Shown: in pieces, positions 28,051-37,160 of the stretch
Position numbering within the stretch: position 1 is the stretch's first letter
Layout of the letters: every line of letters begins with the position of its first letter
Assembly: GCF_024362805.1 (NCBI RefSeq)
Contig: NZ_CP093299.1
Location: forward strand, 1,612,001-1,676,000
Direction: 5' to 3'
DNA: 64,000 nucleotides
Origin: Salipaludibacillus sp. LMS25
GTDB taxonomy: Bacteria > Bacillota > Bacilli > Bacillales > Salisediminibacteriaceae
Translations under genes and position numbers: made by a program
The notes under the pieces: model-generated
Databases searched by the model: none
What the model was told of the DNA's origin: nothing
What the model saw: only the letters and a program-made list of their open reading frames with translations

Positions 28051-28197
28051 ATCTAACCTATCAATTGAAATTTTTCTTGATAACGGAGGCTAGCTCTTTA
28101 CTTTCTGAAAGAGTATCTATGAGTTATCAAAGAGCAATAATTCAACTGGAAATCACCTCGAAAAAGGCCTGTAAACTTACTATAAGGAGAAGAGAAA

Positions 28198-29349
28198 ATG
28201 AAAAATCAACGCTGGCTCTCATTGAACTTTTTTACATTCTTTATAACGTATGGTATATATTTACCTTATTGGACAGGTTGGCTAGTGAAGGGAAAAGGAT
28301 TGAGTGTCGCGGAAGCAAGTTTAATCATGGGATTTGGCTTATTGGCACGTGGTTTATCATCACTCTTTGCCTTCCCTCTTGCATCAAAATATTGGAGCAG
28401 TCAAAGGATAATTCTTGTTTTCACAGTCAGTTCACTTGTGGCAACGTTACTTTATATTCCATCCTTGTCATTTAGCACTCTTTTTATTGTAACAGTTATA
28501 TTTAGTGCTATTTATCCATCCCTACTTCCAGCTATTGATAGTACAGCAGGTGCTTTGGTACAGAAAGGAAACATACATTACGGTAAAAGCCGTGCGTATG
28601 GTTCAATTGGCTTTATTATTTCAGTGCTTATTATTAGCATTGTAACAAACTTTTTTGGAGAACAGGCTATCTTATGGAGTATGATTGTTGGACTTAGTTT
28701 AATGTTACTATTGCGCTTTCTATCTACACCCGACCTACTTAAGGTGAAGCCAACAACTAAGGAGCGTAAGGAGTCACTAACCATTCGCAATTTATGGAAA
28801 GTTAAAAGTTTTCCAATTGTGTTACTTATAGTTGTTTTACTGCAAGGATCACATGCCTCGTACTATAATTTCGGTTACATATATTTACAGGCTTTAGGTG
28901 CGGAAAGATATTATATTGGGATGATAATTAATGTTGCGGTTATTTTTGAAATTCTTTATTTTTTAAAGGCTGATCACTTTTTTAAGAAATGGCAGTCTTC
29001 TTCCCTATTATTACTAGCTGCTTCAGGATCGACTTTGCGCTGGTTACTTTTATCTTTAATCCCAAATGTGTACGTATTTGTGTTATCGCAAAGTTTACAT
29101 GCACTATCATTTGGAGTAGCGCATTATGCATATATTCGTTATATAACTAAAAATTTGCCCAAGCAGCAAATTCCTAATGCGCAAGGAATTTATTCTGCTG
29201 TCGCATTAAGTTTTAGCACTGCTGTTTTAACACTAGCAGGAGGTTTTTTATATGATTTTTCTTCAAGGCTTGCATTTTTAGCGATGATTGTATGTACTGT
29301 TCCAGCGATTTTGATCATTATGATGACAAAAAAACATTATGAGTATTAA
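28198..29349 (+). CDS. MFS transporter (LacY/phenylpropionate-permease-like group)
   Basis: The 383-residue protein has twelve hydrophobic segments and opens WLSLNFFTFFITYGIYLPYW. The motif YGKSRAYGSIGFI is typical of the MFS_1-like group. It lies in the plasma membrane and probably acts as a proton-coupled importer or exporter; substrate unknown. AAGGAGAAGA precedes the start. The gene is very AT-rich compared with the threonine operon, and lies just upstream of the U32-like pair. It may be the transport step of that small cluster. Confidence 0.8.
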   Translation: MKNQRWLSLNFFTFFITYGIYLPYWTGWLVKGKGLSVAEASLIMGFGLLARGLSSLFAFPLASKYWSSQRIILVFTVSSLVATLLYIPSLSFSTLFIVTVIFSAIYPSLLPAIDSTAGALVQKGNIHYGKSRAYGSIGFIISVLIISIVTNFFGEQAILWSMIVGLSLMLLLRFLSTPDLLKVKPTTKERKESLTIRNLWKVKSFPIVLLIVVLLQGSHASYYNFGYIYLQALGAERYYIGMIINVAVIFEILYFLKADHFFKKWQSSSLLLLAASGSTLRWLLLSLIPNVYVFVLSQSLHALSFGVAHYAYIRYITKNLPKQQIPNAQGIYSAVALSFSTAVLTLAGGFLYDFSSRLAFLAMIVCTVPAILIIMMTKKHYEY

Positions 29350-29556
29350 TTTTGTCACACATGTTTATAACCGCTCCAAATTAACTAGTGATCAAAATAA
29401 CTGTTCAAACAGTAATACGAATATAGCTAAAAAATTTAATACTAGAACTTTTCATGAAAATGTTACAATATTTTGGATTTTAATATAAACATTTAATATT
29501 TTTACAAAAAATGTGTTATATTCCTTGTGTGGATATATATATAAGGGAGTGAAAAA

Positions 29557-30750
29557 ATGAACTGCAAATTTGCTATACCCTATAATGGAGACGAAAAATT
29601 AATTGATGAAGTTATATCAGATTATCTACCATTTGTAGAAAGTTTTTATGGAAGTTTTGGATTAGATAAATTCGGTGGAGGACGAGCTCAAAAAGAAAAT
29701 TTTATAAAATCTAAAGAAGAGTTGAAACAAATAATTAAAAAGTTAGAACGTAATAATATTGAATTTAATTATGTAATTAATAATACAAGTCTTATGAATA
29801 AAGAGTTTCAGCCTGATTTTATAAAAGAATTTAAATCTTTTATAAGCTTACTTATCTCTTTAGGTGTAAAGATTGTAACCCTTTGCAATCCATATCTCAT
29901 TAGTTTAACTAAAGAATTTTTCCCGGAAATAAAGATATCAGCCTCTGTAAATTTTAAAATTAGAAGCTTGGATGAATTACAATATACAGCTCAACTTGGG
30001 TGTGATGAAGTTACACTACACTATGATATTTTAAAGAATTTCTCTGTTTTAAAACAAATTCGAAAGAATAGCAATATGCTTCTGAAACTTATACCTAATG
30101 ATATTTATATTAAAGAGTGTCCTTGGCAAAAAGGTCATACAAGAATGCAAGGAGCTCATAGTAGAAATAAATCATTTAAAACACCGTATTTTAGCTATTT
30201 TAGAAATAAGTGTGTGAATATAAGGAACTACAGACCAGAAGAAGTATTAAAAGCAATGTGGATACCTCCTATTAATATTGACAAGTATACTAAAATTGGA
30301 TATACACATTTTAAGTTATTAGATAGATTAGCTACAACAAAGTGGATTTTAAGAGTCTTGAAATCATATATTGACAAAACTGATACGTATCGTTTAGAGG
30401 AAATAATGGGAACTTATGGCGTAACAAGTAATATTAAAAAAGAAATAGATTCATTATCTAAAAACGATCCTCCTTATCCAAAAGAAAAACTAGAAGTTAT
30501 TCCACATATTAATTTTACTAAAGAAAAAAATATAAATATAATAAATTTTTGGTCTAGTGATTCTCATCCTCTCGATTGTGGAAATTGTAGTATGTGTTAT
30601 GAAATGGTAAATGGTGTTTTAGAGTATCCAGAAAATATGAGAGAGACTGCTAGAAGAAATAATCAAGAATGGCAAGAGAGTATTACAAAACTGAAATTTA
30701 TTGAAAAATTAAATAATTCATATATACAACGAATTGAATATAAAAATTAG
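29557..30750 (+). CDS. U32-family (peptidase U32 / UbiU-like) protein, Cys-containing
   Basis: The 397-residue protein has a TIM-barrel-like N-terminal half with CNPYLISLTKEFFPEIKIS and ASVNFKIRSLDELQYTAQLG, as in U32 proteins. It carries a family-like cysteine set: ECPWQKGHTRMQGAH, RNKCVNI and LDCGNCSMC. U32 members such as UbiU/UbiV, TrhP and RlhA bind a 4Fe-4S cluster and carry out oxygen-independent hydroxylation, so 'peptidase' may be a misnomer. It is strongly AT-rich and has GGGAG upstream. The next gene encodes a shorter relative. The substrate is unknown. Confidence 0.65.
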   Translation: MNCKFAIPYNGDEKLIDEVISDYLPFVESFYGSFGLDKFGGGRAQKENFIKSKEELKQIIKKLERNNIEFNYVINNTSLMNKEFQPDFIKEFKSFISLLISLGVKIVTLCNPYLISLTKEFFPEIKISASVNFKIRSLDELQYTAQLGCDEVTLHYDILKNFSVLKQIRKNSNMLLKLIPNDIYIKECPWQKGHTRMQGAHSRNKSFKTPYFSYFRNKCVNIRNYRPEEVLKAMWIPPINIDKYTKIGYTHFKLLDRLATTKWILRVLKSYIDKTDTYRLEEIMGTYGVTSNIKKEIDSLSKNDPPYPKEKLEVIPHINFTKEKNINIINFWSSDSHPLDCGNCSMCYEMVNGVLEYPENMRETARRNNQEWQESITKLKFIEKLNNSYIQRIEYKN

Positions 30751-30764
30751 GAAGAGGAGATATA

Positions 30765-31574
30765 ATGAGTAAGACATTATTTTTACCATATATTAATTCA
30801 AATGATTATCTATCGAATATACCAGATAATACCATTTTATTCAGTAGATTCGAGAACGATTTCCAAAAAGATTGTCTGTTGTTTACTGAATCAAAGAAAA
30901 ATTGTATTTATTTAGATGAATTAGAAATTCTTATAAATAAAGGACTTAAGTTTTGTTACGTTTATGATATGTTTCATTTTGAAAATAGAGAATTTACTAT
31001 TGAGGGATATAAAACAATTAGAAATGATATAGATAAAATTATTAAAAGTGGCTTTTCATATATTTTAGTATCAAATCCATTTATTATTGAAATCATTTGT
31101 AATGAATATAGGGGTAAAATTAATTTAGTTATTTCTTCTCAACTTGAAATTAATAATGAAAGAGGCAAATTATTTTTTGAAGTATTAAATGATTCTTCAC
31201 CAATAACACATTTAATAGTATCACAAAATCATCTAACAAAATCTCGTCTTAAAAAAATTATTAACACATTTCCTAATCTAGAAATTATATTGGAGATTGA
31301 TAGATTTTCCTCTGATAATCAAATAGTTCATGAGTATTATTATAATATTCTTTATGGCTATTATAATGATTTTGCTATAGATATATTAAATGAATTCATT
31401 ATTAATAATAAAAAATATATAAAAAGTCCTGAGCAAATTTTTTACAATTATACTAATTTAGGTTATAAAATTGGAGAATTAAATGCTGATCCTGGTATTG
31501 TACTAAAGAATGTATCTAATTTTGAAACTATGGAAATTAGAAATATAGATATAATAGATTTACAATTATGGTAA
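30765..31574 (+). CDS. Second U32-like barrel protein lacking the cluster cysteines
   Basis: The 269-residue protein begins 15 bases after the first U32-like gene with GGAAGAGGAG upstream. Its middle, SNPFIIEIICNEYRGKINL and VISSQLEINNERG, aligns by eye with CNPYLISLTKEFFPEIKIS and the following segment of the neighbour. The overall fold is therefore probably the same barrel. The clustered cysteines are missing. It could be an inactive heterodimer partner, as UbiU and UbiV pair. It is AT-rich, unusually Asn/Ile-rich, and otherwise unrecognised. Confidence 0.5.
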   Translation: MSKTLFLPYINSNDYLSNIPDNTILFSRFENDFQKDCLLFTESKKNCIYLDELEILINKGLKFCYVYDMFHFENREFTIEGYKTIRNDIDKIIKSGFSYILVSNPFIIEIICNEYRGKINLVISSQLEINNERGKLFFEVLNDSSPITHLIVSQNHLTKSRLKKIINTFPNLEIILEIDRFSSDNQIVHEYYYNILYGYYNDFAIDILNEFIINNKKYIKSPEQIFYNYTNLGYKIGELNADPGIVLKNVSNFETMEIRNIDIIDLQLW

Positions 31575-32006
31575 AGTATTTTCTGGTTTCTATAGCAATA
31601 ATCCAATTACAATTGGGTTGACTATACATAGTATAAGATTATTTAGTATGTTCATTACTCCTTACTATAATCTATTAACTCAAATCAATTGGATCTATTC
31701 GGTATTAATAGCGATTAAATGTACTTGTTAATACAAATTCTTGATATTATGATAATACACTAAACGAGTGAGATATACTCTAATTTGTTCTTATAGTTAA
31801 AGCGTTTAAGGAAAAAGTATCTATATTATATGATATGTTAAAAAACAGTACAACCTTATTTAAAGATCGGAGTTTCGTGCTTAATACACCTTTGTCATCC
31901 ATATTTATACAAACAATGATTCCTTTCGATTTTCACTAATTATCAATAATAAATCATGAAAAACAAGAGTAATTAAAGAGAAAACATTAAATTTGGGAGG
32001 ATTAAA
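31575..32006. other. AT-rich spacer with no gene seen
   Basis: The 430-base gap holds a small palindrome CCAATTACAATTGG near 31603 but no T run, promoter or open frame that I can support. Confidence 0.5.
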
Positions 32007-32651
32007 ATGAGATTTGAAACTTTAATTCTAGATTTTGACGGAACACTTGCAGATACTAAAAATAGTATAATATTAACGGTTCGAGAAACATTAAAATATT
32101 TAAATCTACCTTTAGCTAATGAAGAAGAAATTAAAAAGCGAATTGGACTTCCTTTAAAAACTACATTTCAAGATATAGCTGGCTTAGAAGGTGATAACTT
32201 AGAAAATGCAATAAAGGAATATCGGCTAAGATATGATAAAATCTCTTTTGAAACTGTAACACTTTTTCCAGGAGTTAGAAATACTTTAGAATTTTTTCAT
32301 GGAAAAGGAATAAAATTAGGCGTAGCATCAAGTAAAGGTAAAGATTCTTTAGCCTTGCTTTTAGAACATTTAGAAATTGCCTCTTTATTTTCTTTTATAG
32401 GTGGAGAACAAGATGTTTCAAATAAAAAACCTGCACCTGATATTGTTAATTTAGCAATTAAGAAATTACACGCAACAAATTCCAAATCATTGGTTATTGG
32501 TGATACTATATATGATATACAAATGGGGAGAAATGCAGGTTGCGCTACTTGTGCAGTAACGTATGGAAATAATACTTTTGAGGAACTTAATAATTCTAGT
32601 CCAAACTTTATAGTTAATGAATTCCCAGAATTGTTAAACGTTCAAACCTAA
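32007..32651 (+). CDS. HAD-superfamily phosphatase (phosphoglycolate-phosphatase-like)
   Basis: The 214-residue cytoplasmic hydrolase carries all four HAD motifs: DFDGTLADT (I, two catalytic Asp), VASSKGKDS (II), the Lys in NKKPAPDIV (III) and VIGDTIYDIQMGRNAG (IV). An alpha-helical C1 cap lies between motifs I and II. GGGAGG precedes the start by six bases. It is part of the AT-rich island and may serve the same pathway as the U32-like pair. The substrate is not evident. Confidence 0.85.
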   Translation: MRFETLILDFDGTLADTKNSIILTVRETLKYLNLPLANEEEIKKRIGLPLKTTFQDIAGLEGDNLENAIKEYRLRYDKISFETVTLFPGVRNTLEFFHGKGIKLGVASSKGKDSLALLLEHLEIASLFSFIGGEQDVSNKKPAPDIVNLAIKKLHATNSKSLVIGDTIYDIQMGRNAGCATCAVTYGNNTFEELNNSSPNFIVNEFPELLNVQT

Positions 32652-32680
32652 ATTAATAATTAATTAAGATAAGCCCACAT

Positions 32681-32840
32681 ATAAAGCTAAGCTTCAATCA
32701 GTGGGAGTTTTCCTTCATCCCCCACTTATTGTTCGTTTAACTTATGGGACCTTTAGGGGCAGTTTATCCCCCACCTAAACTTGTCGATCTTCTTAAGGTT
32801 TGAGGTGGGGGTTTTACTGCCCCTTAAGAGTTGGATAAAT
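32681..32840 (+). repeat. Intergenic repeat, long-module type (copy C)
   Basis: This full-length copy starts ATAAAGCTAAGCTTCAATCA and ends AGAGTTGGATAAAT. It sits between the HAD gene and the truncated toxin tail and may mark the break point that removed the rest of the toxin gene. Confidence 0.8.
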
Positions 32841-32877
32841 TAATTAATACAAAGGAATATATGTATACTAACGGTAA

Positions 32878-33012
32878 AAAGTAGTTATTCAGAATCATAG
32901 TGCAGGACATCAAAAAGGCAGTCATGGACCTCACTTTAACGTGAGACCTATTGATAATACTAGAACAGGGAAAGTTCCTGGTACAAAAGAGCATTACCCA
33001 TTCAAAAAATAA
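32878..33012 (+). pseudogene. C-terminal tail of a polymorphic toxin
   Basis: The open tail of 44 codons has no start (in-frame stop at 32875). It reads NHSAGHQKGSHGPHFNVRP and ends GTKEHYPFKK. His-rich 'HGPHFN...EHY.F' endings are typical of the C-terminal toxin domains of LXG/WXG-type polymorphic toxins. It is followed 13 bases later by an Imm50-like gene, the usual toxin-immunity order. The N-terminal delivery part is missing. Confidence 0.6.
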
Positions 33013-33025
33013 GCAGGTGAAAACA

Positions 33026-33397
33026 ATGTGGTACGAAGTATTGGAAAGAAATCATTTTTTAATAAGTTTATATGATAGTGTCCCTGAACTAAAAAATGTA
33101 CGCATATCAGAATTGAATATTCATGATGAGGGGCAAGTTGTTGCTGTACTATTTGATATGCCAGTGTACGCAGATAACCCTCCAAAGAAATGGAATAACA
33201 TTGAAAGTAATACTGTTAAGGTAAGGATAGATTTCTCAGCTATACAAGAACTGTCTTTAACCTCCAGTTCACTTGATTACAAAGGGAATATTGATATTTA
33301 TAGAGATGAATCAGAATTAATAACCGTAAAAATAGACGGAACTTTAAAAGCTCATATTAAAGCAGAGTCAGGATTTATTCAAACTATTTCTAGTTAG
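33026..33397 (+). CDS. Imm50-family immunity protein
   Basis: The 123-residue cytoplasmic protein begins MWYEVLERNHFLISLYD and contains VRISELNIHDEG, FDMPVYADNPPKKW and IKAESGFIQTIS, the pattern of the Imm50 immunity family. Members neutralise the toxin encoded just upstream. AGGTGA lies seven bases before the ATG. The longer frame from 32951 overlaps the toxin tail and is not needed. Only a toxin tail is left here, so it is an orphan immunity gene that could still protect against toxins of sister strains. Confidence 0.75.
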   Translation: MWYEVLERNHFLISLYDSVPELKNVRISELNIHDEGQVVAVLFDMPVYADNPPKKWNNIESNTVKVRIDFSAIQELSLTSSSLDYKGNIDIYRDESELITVKIDGTLKAHIKAESGFIQTISS

Positions 33398-33414
33398 TGA
33401 TCAGTTGAAGAACT

Positions 33415-34355
33415 GGACGGCCTTTATTCGGGTTGATAGTTTGCTCATAAGGCGATTATGATTCACCTTGTGGAAGAATTTCTCAAGGTCGCTGTCAACA
33501 ACCCATTGTATCCTTCCTTAATTCATTGTTTTACCTGTCTAACTCCGTTATGCCCTCTCCTATTCGGTCTAAACCTGAAACTTTGTCCAGAGAACGTTGG
33601 ATCATAGATTTGATTAAGCGTTTGACATTGGTTGTTGAAGGAATCGATCCATCACCGTGGGGATACCTAATTTCCTTACGCCACCGTTTGATTTCGGGAT
33701 TTCGACTCTACGGACAGGCGTATATCTCGTCAATACCACGACTTTCTTTGTTCTTTTCCACACGTTCAAGTGCTTGTATTAAGTTTTCACGGGACAGAAT
33801 TCGTTCCAACATCGTATTAAACTCCTACGGAATAATCTGTTCTTTTTATGTAACGCAATCTCTCCACCCTTAACTTATGTCCCTTGTAAAATTCATTGCT
33901 TCCTCCACAAGAAAGGTACATTGTTTGCTGCTTCAACGAGTTGCGCGTATAACAGAGTGATTATTTTCCTTAACTGTTTCAGCCCTTTCCCAGCTAGTCT
34001 AGATCAAGTTGGTACTATGGCTTCTGCTGACTTCTGACAGTTCATCAGACGTTCACACGTCCGCTTACGATAGGAGTATCGCTTCTCTGTCAGACCTCCA
34101 GGGTAAGCACACATTCTTCCTCTCCATGTCTCCTCTTCATTTACTTTGTACACCCTTCGGCAATAAGGACTTAAACTCGTTATGCTGTCTCAGCCAAGTA
34201 TACCTAGCCTTATATGAAGTTCGTGTTCCTAGGAGCAGAGGCTTACCACCGCCTTCGTTCAGATCCTGGGTCCCCCCTTGTCTTAAGCTAACTGTTACTA
34301 CTGCCTTCACAGTTCAGGACTTGAACCCTAGAAAATGTGCGCATGCCTGGCACAC
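33415..34355 (-). mobile_element. Truncated group II intron with LtrA-type reverse transcriptase relic
   Basis: On the minus strand the element opens GTGTGCCAGGCATGCGCACA at 34355, the GUGYG-type 5' end of bacterial group II introns. About 540 bases of structured ribozyme sequence follow. The maturase begins at 33812 with MLERILSRENLIQALERV. It continues in shifted frames with IPKSNGGVRKLGIPTV, FSGQSFRF and VVDSDLEKFFHKVNH, matching reverse transcriptase blocks 0-3. Stops and frameshifts break it, and everything after RT block 3, including the YADD box, domains V-VI and the 3' end, is absent. The 5' exon ends GGGAAGGGTTTTTTT, resembling a terminator. Confidence 0.85.
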
Positions 34356-34450
34356 AAAAAAACCCTTCCCGCAATGAACGGAAATTTAACGATATGAGAC
34401 CGTACGATAACTCGAAAGCACCTCCGTAGTATCCTCGCTTATAAAACGAA

Positions 34451-34495
34451 CCTTCAATCAGTGGGAGTTTTACGGACGGTTATCTGTGATAAACC
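34451..34495 (+). repeat. Intergenic repeat, minimal short-module type (copy H)
   Basis: CCTTCAATCAGTGGGAGTTT is joined directly to TACGGACGGTTATCTGTGAT. It is the shortest copy: family head plus short 3' module with the middle missing. It lies next to tRNA-Arg. Confidence 0.7.
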
Positions 34496-34511
34496 GTGCT
34501 ACAACAACAAT

Positions 34512-34587
34512 TGGCGGCCCCGACAGGAATCGAACCTGCGACGCAAGGTTTAGGAAACCTACGCTCTATCCACTGAGCTACGGGGCC
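34512..34587 (-). tRNA. tRNA-Arg (anticodon CCT)
   Basis: The minus-strand cloverleaf starts GGCCCCGTAGCTCAGTGGAT, with anticodon loop TTTCCTAAA, T-arm GGTTCGATTCC and acceptor CGGGGCC, then discriminator G and an encoded CCA. It reads the rare AGG arginine codon. It stands at the right edge of the AT-rich island, a common integration target. I did not find a duplicated tRNA 3' end at the other edge. Confidence 0.95.
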
Positions 34588-34727
34588 AGCATAAGGTGAT
34601 TCAATGCATATTATATAAGAAAAGTGTCCGATGTTAAAGTGTTAAGTTTATCTCCTTAAAATGGGAGCAACAACTTGCTAAATTTGGGGCATGCTAAGTT
34701 AAAATGCTTTAAAAGGCGGTGCTTCCT

Positions 34728-35945
34728 TTGGACATACAGTCTGGTACTTATTATTGGCCCACTACGCTAGCAACGGCCCCCACCTACCCACAGCTCACAG
34801 AGGATTTAAACTGTGATGTGTTAATCATTGGTGGAGGTTCTTCCGGGGCGCAGTGTGCTTATTATCTCGCTAACCATCACCTCGATGTCGTCGTAGTCGA
34901 GAAGAATCTCATTGGGTTAGGCAGTACAGCCGCGAACACGGCACTGATCCAATATGCTGGCGAAAAAATGTTTACAGATTTAATTAACAGCTTTGGTGAA
35001 AAAAATATTGTTCGCCACATTGAATTATGCAAACAAGCAATTGACGACATTGAGGAGGCACAAACTACCTGTTCTATCCCTTTTGAATTCATTCGAAGGA
35101 AAAGTTTATATTTTGCTAGTAAGGCAGATGATCTTAATAAGCTTAAACTGGAAGCGGACTTTCTCCTTAAACATGGTTGCCCCATCGACATATGGGATGA
35201 AGCCACCATTTCGTCACATTATCCGTTTAGCAAGGCTGGTGCCCTTATTTTTCAAAATGACGCCGAAATGAATCCTTTTAAGTTCACTCACGCCTTATTG
35301 CAATATGCTAACGCTAAAGGGGTTGCCATTTACGAAAACACCTCAGTAAATGGCATAACATTTCAACACGATCAGGTGAATGTCCGCACCCGTCATGGAC
35401 ATCTTATCCATGCCAAAAAAGTACTTATTGCATCAGGATACGAAGGGACAGATATACGTAAAGAACCAAACACCTCCTTTGTCAGTACATTTACGGTGAC
35501 AACAAAGCCGCTACAGCATTTTAATGACTGGTATGAGCGCTCCCTCATTTGGGAAACGGCCAGACCCTATACGTATATTAGGACGACGGCTGACAATCGT
35601 GTCATTATCGGAGGCCTGGATGACCCCACTAATTACCCTGAGGTTCGAGATAGCAAACTCGTCAATAAACGTCATAAACTAATAGAAGAATTTAACAAGC
35701 TATTTCCTCACCTTCACGTAGAGGCAGAGTTTGCATCATCCGCCTTTTACGGCGGCACCCGGGACGGAATCCCAATTATTGGTGAATACACTGACTACCC
35801 TCATTGTTATTTTCTCTTTGCCTTCGGTGACAATGGGACCGTCTATAGTATGATGCTCGCAAAACTCCTTGCGGAAAAATTAGTCTCTGGCTCATCTCCT
35901 GACAGTCGCTTATATCATTCTTCACGCCCATTAAGAGTTAACTAG
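34728..35945 (+). CDS. FAD-dependent oxidoreductase, glycine/D-amino-acid-oxidase (DAO) family
   Basis: The 405-residue flavoprotein has the N-terminal dinucleotide-binding fold VLIIGGGSSGAQCAYYLA ending in the acidic VVVVEKN. A GSTAANTALIQY segment follows, and the C-terminal part carries YGGTRDGIPIIGE and FAFGDNGTVYSMML. Members oxidise amines or amino acids. I prefer the TTG at 34728, which has AAAGGCGG at a normal spacing. The GTG three codons upstream lies on top of that site. Substrate unknown. Confidence 0.82.
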   Translation: MDIQSGTYYWPTTLATAPTYPQLTEDLNCDVLIIGGGSSGAQCAYYLANHHLDVVVVEKNLIGLGSTAANTALIQYAGEKMFTDLINSFGEKNIVRHIELCKQAIDDIEEAQTTCSIPFEFIRRKSLYFASKADDLNKLKLEADFLLKHGCPIDIWDEATISSHYPFSKAGALIFQNDAEMNPFKFTHALLQYANAKGVAIYENTSVNGITFQHDQVNVRTRHGHLIHAKKVLIASGYEGTDIRKEPNTSFVSTFTVTTKPLQHFNDWYERSLIWETARPYTYIRTTADNRVIIGGLDDPTNYPEVRDSKLVNKRHKLIEEFNKLFPHLHVEAEFASSAFYGGTRDGIPIIGEYTDYPHCYFLFAFGDNGTVYSMMLAKLLAEKLVSGSSPDSRLYHSSRPLRVN

Positions 35946-36038
35946 GCATGCTATACAAAGAAGGAGAGGGGATATTGTTGGCAGCCTAATCACCCCCCTT
36001 TAACTTTTTCTATTCATATGAATGAAAACGAACTAAAA

Positions 36039-36074
36039 CACCTCACGCTATTAAATCCCTACCAGCGTGAGGTG
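36039..36074 (-). terminator. Terminator of the Cof-type HAD gene
   Basis: CACCTCACGCT (36039-36049) pairs with AGCGTGAGGTG (36064-36074), with TTTTAG following on the minus strand. Confidence 0.65.
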
Positions 36075-36082
36075 CGTGATAA

Positions 36083-36859
36083 TTATAGTATCCCTAAATG
36101 TTTTAGCGCATAAGCGATTCCATCGTCACTAACATCCTTTGTTACAAAAGAAGCCGCTTCTTTAACTGATTCTACCCCATTTCCCATAGCCACACTGTTA
36201 GGGGAAAATTTAATCATCTCTATGTCATTTGGGCCATCTCCAAAAACGTAGACATCTTCTTTTGTCATGCCGAGCTTAGTCATCATCGTTTCCACGCCAA
36301 TCGCTTTCGAGCCTCCGGCAGGCACCACGTCAGATGAGTACTCATGCCATCTGACAAAATCAAATTTATCATATTTATCTATGTAAAATTGGTCCTCTTC
36401 TTCCGAAAAAAAGATGAGTGACTGATAAATATCTCGCCCTTCAAGAAAAGCAGGATCATAATCAGGGTGCTCAAATTGAAGTGTACCGATACTCGTTTCA
36501 ATTTGAGGATGATATGGAATGTTTGCTTTCATATCACGTTCATTCATGTAAACCAGTGGATGATCTCGCTTAGTAGCTTCAACCGTGAGGCGGGCTAACT
36601 CTTCTTTATCCAATGGATTTTTTATTATTGGCTCCCCTTCAAACACACCATATTGGCCGTTAAAGCTTAAATACGTCGTAATTCCGAGCTTTTCACGAAG
36701 TTCCTTAAACATGAACGGTGCTCTTCCCGTTGCAATCGCCACAAAATGCCCTTTTTCTATTAATTGCTTTACTGCTGCTTCCGTCTTGGCTGGTAATTGT
36801 TTGTCATGATCTAACAACGTCCCATCAATATCGAAAAAAAATAATTTTCTCTTTGTCAT
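36083..36859 (-). CDS. Cof-type HAD-IIB hydrolase (sugar-phosphate/nucleotide phosphatase)
   Basis: The 258-residue cytoplasmic phosphatase opens LFFFDIDGTLLDHD (motif I). It has AIATGRAPFM (motif II), a large C2 cap between about 80 and 185, the motif III Lys in GGSKAIGVE, and VFGDGPNDIEMIKF (motif IV). These are the hallmarks of the Cof/YkrA/YwpJ group. Substrate range is usually broad. It is monocistronic with its own terminator. Confidence 0.88.
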   Translation of the reverse strand: MTKRKLFFFDIDGTLLDHDKQLPAKTEAAVKQLIEKGHFVAIATGRAPFMFKELREKLGITTYLSFNGQYGVFEGEPIIKNPLDKEELARLTVEATKRDHPLVYMNERDMKANIPYHPQIETSIGTLQFEHPDYDPAFLEGRDIYQSLIFFSEEEDQFYIDKYDKFDFVRWHEYSSDVVPAGGSKAIGVETMMTKLGMTKEDVYVFGDGPNDIEMIKFSPNSVAMGNGVESVKEAASFVTKDVSDDGIAYALKHLGIL

Positions 36860-37160
36860 TATACGTCACCTACTATTCTTAATTAAATACAATGGTTTCA
36901 TTATAATCGATTACTTCTGGCATAAGCAATAGTGGTCAGCTAAATCAAAAAGAACCTTTCTTCACGTATATAAGGCTATAAGAGGGTGTTTCTAGCCAGC
37001 CTACTCACTTTGTCCTTTTTCACAAACTACGTTTATACCCCTTAAGTACTCTTCACTCTCAATTCTATGTCTTCCCAATGACTTGCTAAGCCAATTCGTA
37101 CCTTACTAACTTCCACGTTATATTTATCACCCTTCTTATAGGACTATTCTAGAAAACACC
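36860..37160. other. Spacer upstream of metA
   Basis: I see no gene. Neither a SAM riboswitch (S-box) nor a T-box pattern is apparent between the phosphatase and metA; only repeat copy I follows. Confidence 0.5.

Noticed and set aside
33526..34377. Two plus-strand frames of 115 and 122 codons
   Set aside because: They are the antisense of the group II intron and its maturase relic.
26657..34587. Prophage
   Set aside because: No integrase, capsid, terminase, portal or lysis genes were found.
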